Source: Fodinibacter sp963747405 (GTDB lineage Bacteria; Actinomycetota; Actinomycetes; Actinomycetales; Dermatophilaceae). From it: a DNA stretch of 64,000 nt. Position 1 is the stretch's first letter; each line of letters starts with the position of its first letter. This document shows, in pieces, positions 29,101-34,628 of this stretch. The notes under the pieces were generated by a model, which saw only the letters and a program-made list of their open reading frames with translations, was not told the DNA's origin and ran no database searches. Both the position numbers and the translations under genes were made by a program. Where the stretch lies: positions 1 to 64,000 of the forward strand of contig CAVVFG010000021.1 of NCBI GenBank assembly GCA_963747405.1. The letters are read 5' to 3'.

Positions 29101-29691
29101 ACCACGGTCACGGCTGCCCGCGCCCTCGACGGCATCGACCCAGGGCTGCACGTGCGCCTGGTCGACCACCACGACAACTCGACGTGGTCACCGCAGGAGG
29201 CCGTCGTGGTGCGCGACCTCGTGCACGACCTGCTGGGCCGCACCTGGCACGACCCCGCCGAGCGCGACGCTGCCGGCGCCCCGGTCCGTCCGCGGCCGCT
29301 CGGCCCCACCGACGTCATCGTCATCACGCCCTACAACGGCCAGGTGGGCCAGCTGCGGCGCACCCTCGACGATGCCGGGCTGGCCGACGTGCCGGTGGGC
29401 ACGGTCGACAAGTTCCAGGGGCAGGAGGCGGCGGTCGCCATCGTGTCGATGGCGGCGTCGTCGCACTCCGACGTGTCGCGCGGCATGGGCTTCCTGCTCG
29501 ACCGGCACCGGCTCAACGTCGCGATCTCGCGCGGGCAGCACTGTGCCTTCGTCGTGCGCTCGAGCGTGCTCACCGACTTCGCCCCGCGCACGCCGACCGA
29601 GCTGATCGACCTGGGCGCCTTCCTCGGGCTGTGCGAGTCGGCCGTGAGCACGCACGACTGCACGCCCGCCGTGGCCGTGGTGCCGGCCTGA
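26107..29691 (+). CDS. TM0106-type RecB-like nuclease fused to a superfamily 1 helicase
   Basis: This 1194-residue protein joins several DNA-processing modules. Residues 1-230 form a RecB-like nuclease with GHADFLE and SDTKLA as the metal-binding D and DxK residues, and a cysteine cluster CGRCEVC that may bind iron-sulfur or zinc. Residues about 320-520 form an RNase H-like exonuclease domain (FFDFEGDP, YHYAAYETAALLRL, YNRDDCVSTWML). The C-terminal half is a DNA2/NAM7-like helicase: Walker A QGPPGTGKTYVA, Walker B VVVDEAGQFSL, GDPQQLPQVSQG, TVDKFQGQEA and NVAISRGQ. A role in DNA end processing, repair or defence is likely. It stands alone, without repair or defence partners beside it. Confidence 0.88.
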   Translation: MFLLGDSGRLVISASDLRTAAACEFALVRELDAVLGRASRVAADDDPMAARVIALGNEHEQTELRRLARAHPGRVVQFQRPGYSPTDLTRAHAQTLEALRSDAEVVYQATFFDGGFVGHADFLERTDDGWLVSDTKLARTESVPALLQIAAYASLLREAGVPTAPFARLVVGSGEVRDFALDDIVPVYLARRARLDALLFEHRASDGPARWGDPSWLACGRCEVCEPEVEAARDLLLVAGVRAPTRRRLLDAGVSTIDELAVRVEPVADVRAATLHRLREQARLQLEQERDPAGGVRSEVTDPETLRRMPRPSPGDVFFDFEGDPLWSERGSRTWGLEYLFGIVEVDTGEPVFRTFWAHDREAEKQALVGFVTWLNERRQAWPDLHVYHYAAYETAALLRLAARHGVCEDEVDQLLREGVFVDLYAVVRSAIRVSQRSYSIKKLEPLYMEARDAAVTNAADSIVVYHQFMAARDAERHDEAARLIDEIAVYNRDDCVSTWMLRDWLLAQQASAGAAGPDDAPVAGAEAGAAQTPGEQRLALMRLEALLRDRVAGVKPHERSAEQQAVALVASSVLFHAREDKPVWQAHFERLRLPVGDWRSSEGVFLVEGGEVLRQWHTPPRARSSRRVLRLEGEPMRGIPLSPGVRVSTVYPDPPPDGITTLPGHANACSGAGVTVLEAQEGTASNGRLHQTLVVEELQPKVACEHDDLPVGLVPSGVLRTRPIDDALAEVAQRVVDAGDELPRSAGIDLLVRRLPRLRGAAALPPVGVGRTRHVDAVRAALLATDDSYLAVQGPPGTGKTYVAAHVIAGLVLEHGWAVGVTSQGHKAIENVLRAVVAAGVPAQRVGKSTRDPDGATWTVLDKADDLGAFAAAHARAGRGYVVGGTAWDLTNTKRVGRGQLDLVVVDEAGQFSLAKTLACSVAGDRLLLLGDPQQLPQVSQGIHPDPVDASALGWLIGDEPVLPAQLGYFLETTWRMHPALTAPVSRLSYAGKLRSETTVTAARALDGIDPGLHVRLVDHHDNSTWSPQEAVVVRDLVHDLLGRTWHDPAERDAAGAPVRPRPLGPTDVIVITPYNGQVGQLRRTLDDAGLADVPVGTVDKFQGQEAAVAIVSMAASSHSDVSRGMGFLLDRHRLNVAISRGQHCAFVVRSSVLTDFAPRTPTELIDLGAFLGLCESAVSTHDCTPAVAVVPA

Positions 29692-29749
29692 GCAGGGCCG
29701 GCACGACGGCGGTCACCGGTTCGGCGCGTGGCACCTCACCCGGCCACGG

Positions 29750-30220
29750 CTACCTGACCCGGCCGGCGGTCCACTTGGTGGTCCACAGCGTCGACAGCTT
29801 GACCACTCCCCCGGGTTTGGGTGAGTGCCAGATCTTCCCGTGGCCGGCGTAGACGCCGACGTGGCTGACGCGTGACGTCGAGCTCGCCGCGAAGAAGACC
29901 AGGTCGCCGGGCCGGATCGAGCTCTTCGAGACGCGCATGGTGGCCTTGCGCTGAGCCGTCGCCGTGCGCGGCAGCTTCTTGTGGAGCCGGGTGTTGTAGA
30001 CGTAGACGACCAGGCCGGAGCAGTCGAAGGCCCGGGGGCCGACCGCCCCGTACTTGTACGGCTTCCCCTTCTGGGCCGCCGAGATCGAGACCGCCTTCTG
30101 GGCGATGGTGGCGGCGTCGGCCTGCGGGGCCGGGGTGAACATGACCATGGCGAGCACGGCAGCAAGGGCTGCCACCAGGGTTCGGGCAGCGTTTCGCCGC
30201 CCGGGCATCACGGTGTGCAT
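29750..30220 (-). CDS. Secreted NlpC/P60 cell-wall hydrolase
   Basis: The 156-residue protein has a signal peptide (to about ADAAT, residue 38) followed by an NlpC/P60 domain only. The catalytic triad is visible as the cysteine in FDCSGLVVYV, the histidine in VSHVGVYAG, and a third polar residue in KIWHSPK. Such enzymes cut D-gamma-Glu to diamino-acid bonds in peptidoglycan stem peptides. Its leader carries the conserved core of a ydaO-type c-di-AMP riboswitch, which in actinobacteria often controls wall hydrolases. It converges with the nuclease/helicase gene. Confidence 0.93.
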   Translation of the reverse strand: MHTVMPGRRNAARTLVAALAAVLAMVMFTPAPQADAATIAQKAVSISAAQKGKPYKYGAVGPRAFDCSGLVVYVYNTRLHKKLPRTATAQRKATMRVSKSSIRPGDLVFFAASSTSRVSHVGVYAGHGKIWHSPKPGGVVKLSTLWTTKWTAGRVR

Positions 30221-30235
30221 GGAGGAGTCCCTTCC

Positions 30236-30385
30236 AACCGCCTGCGAGGTCAGCTGTCGGGTTCGGACGGAAGGCGCCCGGCCACGCGATGCGCGGCTTC
30301 ACCCCAAGGCAGATCGGTGGACCGGCCCAAGGTGGGTCCCCCGTTCCTGCCCCGGCTGAAGTTCCGAGGGCGAGCGTCGGGGGAC
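30236..30385 (-). ncRNA. c-di-AMP riboswitch (ydaO/yuaA type)
   Basis: On the minus strand, in the leader of the NlpC/P60 gene, the core elements of this riboswitch class occur in order: GGGGGACCCA (30342-30333), TTGGGGTGAA (30307-30298), and CCGAACCCGACAGC leading into TGACCTCGCAGGC (30266-30240). The usual form of the last element is AGCTAACCTCG; here it is AGCTGACCTCG. The riboswitch ends about 16 bases before the ATG, so it could act by closing the ribosome site or by termination. c-di-AMP normally lowers expression of such genes. The 5' edge is approximate. Confidence 0.85.
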
Positions 30386-30502
30386 AGGACTCGGCGGCCG
30401 ACGTTCGCGCCGGCCCCTGCGGACCGGCCCGACCAGAATGCCCTTCCGGCTCGCCGAATGCAGCATTGCCGACTCAGCAAATTGCCAGACCGTTGCCCGG
30501 GC

Positions 30503-33064
30503 TCACCTCACCGGGTCGGCGGTGGGGGCGGACCCGGCCACCGGGGTCACGGCATCCGGTTGCAGGTCGGTGCGGTGGCCGAGGCGCTCGAGCCAGCGCA
30601 CCAGCTGGTGGTGCACCGTGTCGGCGCCGCGTAGCCGGCCACGCTCGTCGAGCAGGTCCTCGTCGATCGCCCACTGCGCCGGGTGCACCAGCAGCGGCCG
30701 GGTCTGCCACCCGCCCAGGCCGCCGTGGCAGCCGACCAGCTCCTCGAAGGCCGCCACCTCGTCGAGCACCGGGTCGTAGAGCGAGTTGACGTAGATGTCG
30801 GGAGCGTTGGCGTAGGAGGAGACGTGGATGAAGTCCCCCACCGCGTCCGGCCCGAACAGTTCGAGCGGGTCCTCGCCCACCACCTCGCCGGTGGTGAGGT
30901 CGTGGGTGCCGTCGGCGCCCAGGGCCACCGGCCCGTGGTCGGTCGCCACCACGACGAAGCCGATGCCCGGGTGGGCGGCCAGCATCGCGAGCAGCCCCGG
31001 GTGCATCCGCTCGATGTCGGCCAAGGTCAGCCGCTGCCGGTGCCGGCTGAACCAGACGCCGCCCAGGTTGCCGGAGCCCACCACGGTGATCTCGGCCGGC
31101 GCGTCGCCGGGTCCGGTGGTGTCGATGCTGACCCCGGAGGGCCCGACCGGTGCCTCCTGGTCGCGGTCGGAGATCGCCCGCTTGGTGATCCGGCCCGAGA
31201 CCGAGTCCTGCCCGGACAGCTGCCCGACCAGCACGTTGACCGGCCCCCAGGCCTCGACCTCACCGGTGGCGGCCGTCACCGTGGCGTCACCGTCGAAGTA
31301 GCCCAGGATGAGGTCCTCGAGCGAGACCCCGTAGCGCTGTAGGAATGTCGCGCCCTGGCTCTGCCCGTGGTCGGACACCAGCACCACGTGGTAGGGCCGC
31401 GGCGTGATGCCGGCGGCGATGACCTGCTCGATGCTGCGCAGCACGTCGTCGAGCCCGTAGAACGCCGCGAGCGACTCGGAGCGGGTGACACCGGCGTGGT
31501 GCGCGATCTCGTCGTAGTCGACGAAGTCGACGTAGATGGCCTTGGACCCCTTCATCATCGCCTCGACCACCAGCGCCACGTTCAGGTCCCTCAGGAAGAC
31601 GTTGGTGACGGCCCGCAGCGCGACGTACGAGCCGCCGCGGTGGATGCGCGGCTCCACCCCACGGCGCACCTGGCGGCGCGCCTGGAACACCTCCTTGACC
31701 ATCTCGCCGATGGTCATGATGACCGCCCGCAGGATGCCGGCCGGGTGGGTGAAGAAGGCAGCGTACGACTGCGACGGGCCGAGCCCCTTCCTCCCCTTCT
31801 TCAGGCCGCTCATCGTGAGCAGCGAGGTCGCCGCGTCGCCGGAGAACAGGTTCGAGATGCTGACGCCGTCGTCGGCGAGCAGTCCACGGCCGTTGCTGAC
31901 CCGCGCCTCGATGATCGCGGCGTCCTCGGGGCGGTTGGCGACGAGCAGCCGGCCCATGTCACGGTCGAACCAGCGAAAGGCCGGGATGCCGTCGTTGTTG
32001 CCGTGCAGGAGCCCGGCCTGGCTCACCGGGGTGGTCGACGGCACGCGGGCTGTCCACTCGGTCCAGGTGTGCGTGCCGGAGCGCACCCAGCGGCTGATCG
32101 TGGGGACGTTGCCGGAGCGGATCTCGTTCTCCAGCAGAGGGGCCGGCACGCCATCCAGCTGCACGAACACCACCCCCGGCACGCCGGATGCGCCCTCCTG
32201 GGGTTCCCGCGCCCCCATCCGCATCGCGTGCACCGTGAGGTAGTCACGGCTGTTGATGCTGAACGCCCAGCTGATCAGCGTCATGACGAACGCGTAGACC
32301 CAGGCGGCGAAGAACGCCACGACCGGGCTGGACACGTTCACGCCCGGGGTGAGGTAGAGGCCCAGCCCGAGCACCACGGCGTTGGCGAACAGAGCGAGCA
32401 GCACCGCGCCGATCCAGCCGAAGTGCAGGGCCACGCGCATGAAGAGCGGCTGCAGCAGCCACCCAGCGAAGGACACCATCACCGCGGCGATGATCAGCGA
32501 TGCGGGTGAGTCGGTGGTGACTCCCGGCGTCAGTGCGATCGTCGCGCCGAGCACGACGAGCCGCAGCAGGAAGTCGAGCACCCGGGCGCCCGACGGCTGG
32601 TGCTCGGCCCCCTCGGCGTCGAGGGAGTCGGCGAGGGCGCTGTCGCGGCCCCGGTCGAACCACCGTGAGCTCACCGGGTTCCAGACGAGGAGCAGGATGA
32701 CAACCGCGATGGCCAGGCCCGCGAAGCCGGACACTCGCTGGACGTCGAGCTGGGCACCGAGGTAGAGCGCGTGCAGCTGCTGCGCGACGAGGATGAGGGT
32801 GACGATGAGCCGCGCAGCGTTCGAGCCCCTGGCCAGCTGGTAGGCGACCACCGCCTGGACCACCCCGAAGACGAGGAAGACGCCCGCCACGACCCGGGCC
32901 GAGAGCGTCGTCTGGTGCTGCGTCATCTCCGCGACCGACCCGATGTCGTCGACACCGGTGAGCAGCAGCACGCCGACGACGAGGTCGAGCAGCGCCACCA
33001 CGGCGGTGAGCACCACCACCAGGGTGACGGCGAGAGGGCGGCGGGCTGCGGGTTCAGCGCTCAT
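30503..33064 (-). CDS. Holin-like membrane domain fused to an alkaline-phosphatase-like domain (copy A)
   Basis: The 853-residue protein has an extra N-terminal block of about four membrane helices (residues 10-135). Then comes a second block (about 165-265) resembling the four-helix phage holin superfamily IV family, with the repeated phrase LTPGVxxxSP. From about residue 285 a soluble domain of the alkaline phosphatase/phosphodiesterase superfamily follows: VVFVQLDGVPAP, STTPVSQAGLLHG, SNLFSGDAATS, YVDFVDYDEIAHHAG and LVSDHGQSQG, which hold the expected metal-binding Asp and His residues. It ends with the motif VGCHGGLGGWQ. A 701-residue paralogue lies at 42471-44576. The substrate is unknown; phosphodiester or pyrophosphate bonds in envelope polymers are likely. 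Confidence 0.8.
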   Translation of the reverse strand: MSAEPAARRPLAVTLVVVLTAVVALLDLVVGVLLLTGVDDIGSVAEMTQHQTTLSARVVAGVFLVFGVVQAVVAYQLARGSNAARLIVTLILVAQQLHALYLGAQLDVQRVSGFAGLAIAVVILLLVWNPVSSRWFDRGRDSALADSLDAEGAEHQPSGARVLDFLLRLVVLGATIALTPGVTTDSPASLIIAAVMVSFAGWLLQPLFMRVALHFGWIGAVLLALFANAVVLGLGLYLTPGVNVSSPVVAFFAAWVYAFVMTLISWAFSINSRDYLTVHAMRMGAREPQEGASGVPGVVFVQLDGVPAPLLENEIRSGNVPTISRWVRSGTHTWTEWTARVPSTTPVSQAGLLHGNNDGIPAFRWFDRDMGRLLVANRPEDAAIIEARVSNGRGLLADDGVSISNLFSGDAATSLLTMSGLKKGRKGLGPSQSYAAFFTHPAGILRAVIMTIGEMVKEVFQARRQVRRGVEPRIHRGGSYVALRAVTNVFLRDLNVALVVEAMMKGSKAIYVDFVDYDEIAHHAGVTRSESLAAFYGLDDVLRSIEQVIAAGITPRPYHVVLVSDHGQSQGATFLQRYGVSLEDLILGYFDGDATVTAATGEVEAWGPVNVLVGQLSGQDSVSGRITKRAISDRDQEAPVGPSGVSIDTTGPGDAPAEITVVGSGNLGGVWFSRHRQRLTLADIERMHPGLLAMLAAHPGIGFVVVATDHGPVALGADGTHDLTTGEVVGEDPLELFGPDAVGDFIHVSSYANAPDIYVNSLYDPVLDEVAAFEELVGCHGGLGGWQTRPLLVHPAQWAIDEDLLDERGRLRGADTVHHQLVRWLERLGHRTDLQPDAVTPVAGSAPTADPVR

Positions 33065-33186
33065 GGTCGGTGCTCCAGTCGATGGGCGAGCGTGGGGGGC
33101 GGCGGTACGTCCAGCGGCAACACCACGGCGTCGACTGCCACCCCGCAAGTCTGCTCCGTCGTCCCGCACCGGGTCCGAGATCCTCG

Positions 33187-33381
33187 TCACGCCGTCAGGT
33201 CGCCCGTCAGCCGGGTCAGGTGCCCGGCGAAGTACGAAGCGTCACCCGAGACCGTGATGTTCTCGGCGGCCAGCTCGTTGGCGACGAGGACGTAGGTGGT
33301 CACCCCTGCCACCGCGAAGATGGCCCCCACGACCATCGTGATGAGCCCGACCGGTCACGCCTTGCCTGGTGTCTGTGCCAT
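33187..33381 (-). pseudogene. Decayed small membrane protein gene
   Basis: On the minus strand an ATG with GGGAAGG seven bases upstream starts MAQTPGKA, then meets TGA at codon nine. The same frame continues with PVGLITMVVGAIFAVAGVTT, then YVLVANELAAENITVSGDAS and YFAGHLTRL before a second stop. This matches the first part of a common actinobacterial membrane protein of 200 or so residues (often mislabelled LigA), with the typical ITVSxDA phrase. The gene is therefore broken by a nonsense codon and truncated. A short product from the inner ATG is possible but unlikely. Confidence 0.65.
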
Positions 33382-33596
33382 GACTGCGCCTTCCCTCGCA
33401 GAGATGGTGCCGACAGTCTCGGCCGCAACCGGGGGGTGCGGGCTCACCCGCCCTGGTGAGCGGGCAGGGCGGCAGGGACCGGCGCCACGACGGCGAACGG
33501 CCGAGCCGGATCCACCGCCCGTTGGTGCGCGGTCGTACGTTTCTCCCCGTGGGCAAGTCCGTTGCCGGCATCCGACGTGGACGTGAGGAGACAGGC

Positions 33597-34295
33597 GTGG
33601 GCGAACAGGCTGGACGGCAGAACGTGCGGTTCCCGGGCGGGGACGGCGAGGCCTTCGGCTACCTGAGGGCGCCCGAGTCGGGCTCGGGCCCGGGCGTCGT
33701 GGTGATCCAGGAGTGGTGGGGTCTCACCACCCACGTGGCGCACATCGTCGAACGGCTGGCGGATGCCGGGTTCGTCGCCCTGGCGCCCGACCTCTACGGC
33801 GGCTCGACGACGCACGACGCCGCGGAGGCTGCCCAGCTCCTGCAGCGCCTGCCGATGGAGCGCGCCGCGCAGGACCTCGCCGGGGCGGTCGACCACCTCG
33901 TCGGCCTGCCGGAGGTCACCAGCTCGACGGTGGGCGCGGTCGGGTTCTGCATGGGCGGCGGCTTCGTCTTCGCGCTGGCCGCGCGGCGGCCCGACCTGGT
34001 CAGCGCTGCCGTGCCGTTCTACGGGCTGCCGCGCGACGACTCCCTGCTGCCTGGCATCCGGGCTGCGGTGCAGGGCCACTTCGGGCTCGAGGACCACAGC
34101 ATCCCGGTCCACCGGGTGCGCTCGGTGTTCGACGCCCTCGACGAGCGAGCGGGTGTGGCTGCTACCGAGCTGCACCTCTACCCGGCTGGTCACGCCTTCC
34201 TCAACGACGAGAACCTGATCGGCACCTACGACCCCGAGGCCGCCGCGCTGGCGTGGCCGCGGATGCTCGAGTTCCTCTCCGAGCACGTGCGCTAG
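33597..34295 (+). CDS. Dienelactone hydrolase family protein
   Basis: A 232-residue alpha/beta hydrolase of the dienelactone hydrolase family, which opens lactones such as dienelactone in chlorocatechol breakdown, although most members act on unknown esters. The catalytic features are the glutamate in VVVIQEWWG, the cysteine nucleophile in GAVGFCMGGGF, and the histidine in YPAGHAFLND. The GTG at 33597 has GAGGAG six bases upstream; an earlier GTG at 33456 lacks support and would add 47 residues unlike the family. A hairpin follows the gene, and the left end of the presumed island lies just beyond it. Confidence 0.92.
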   Translation: MGEQAGRQNVRFPGGDGEAFGYLRAPESGSGPGVVVIQEWWGLTTHVAHIVERLADAGFVALAPDLYGGSTTHDAAEAAQLLQRLPMERAAQDLAGAVDHLVGLPEVTSSTVGAVGFCMGGGFVFALAARRPDLVSAAVPFYGLPRDDSLLPGIRAAVQGHFGLEDHSIPVHRVRSVFDALDERAGVAATELHLYPAGHAFLNDENLIGTYDPEAAALAWPRMLEFLSEHVR

Positions 34296-34335
34296 GCGCC
34301 GGCGCAGCGGCATCCGGGGTCGGGAACCCGAAGGA

Positions 34336-34361
34336 CCCGGAGGCACACCAGTGCGTCCGGG
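34336..34361 (+). terminator. Hairpin after the dienelactone hydrolase gene
   Basis: CCCGGA (34336-34341) pairs with TCCGGG (34356-34361), and GCAC (34343-34346) with GTGC (34351-34354), around the loop ACCA with one mismatch. It stands 40 bases after the stop. Confidence 0.55.
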
Positions 34362-34375
34362 CCCGTCGACTGGAG

Positions 34376-34392
34376 TGGAGCCGAGGGGATTC
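34376..34392. repeat. Copy of the tRNA-Ala 3' end (possible attachment site)
   Basis: TGGAGCCGAGGGGATTC matches 16 of 17 bases at 58858-58874, the last 17 bases of the tRNA-Ala gene, in the same orientation. Flanking bases differ. This is what integration of an element at a tRNA 3' end leaves behind at the far end of the element. Confidence 0.6.
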
Positions 34393-34628
34393 TCCACTCA
34401 CACAATGCCGATGAGCGGATGCCTCGCTTCGCCCACCAGGGAGCGTCCCCGAGGTGCTGCACACCGCCCACTTGGACGCATTCATCAGCAGATGGCGCGG
34501 ACGGTCATGACCACATGCGTCACCCTCCGGAACCTCCGCGTGGCCATGGCTGGGTAGTTGGCCCGGCCACGCTCGGGAGGCAACCACGGGCCAGTGTGGC
34601 GGCCGCGACGAGGTGTACTTGTGGACGG
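34393..34628. other. Gene-poor left edge of the presumed island
   Basis: No gene is supported between the tRNA-end copy and the stop of the sulfatase gene. Short open frames here have neither ribosome sites nor recognisable products. Confidence 0.4.
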
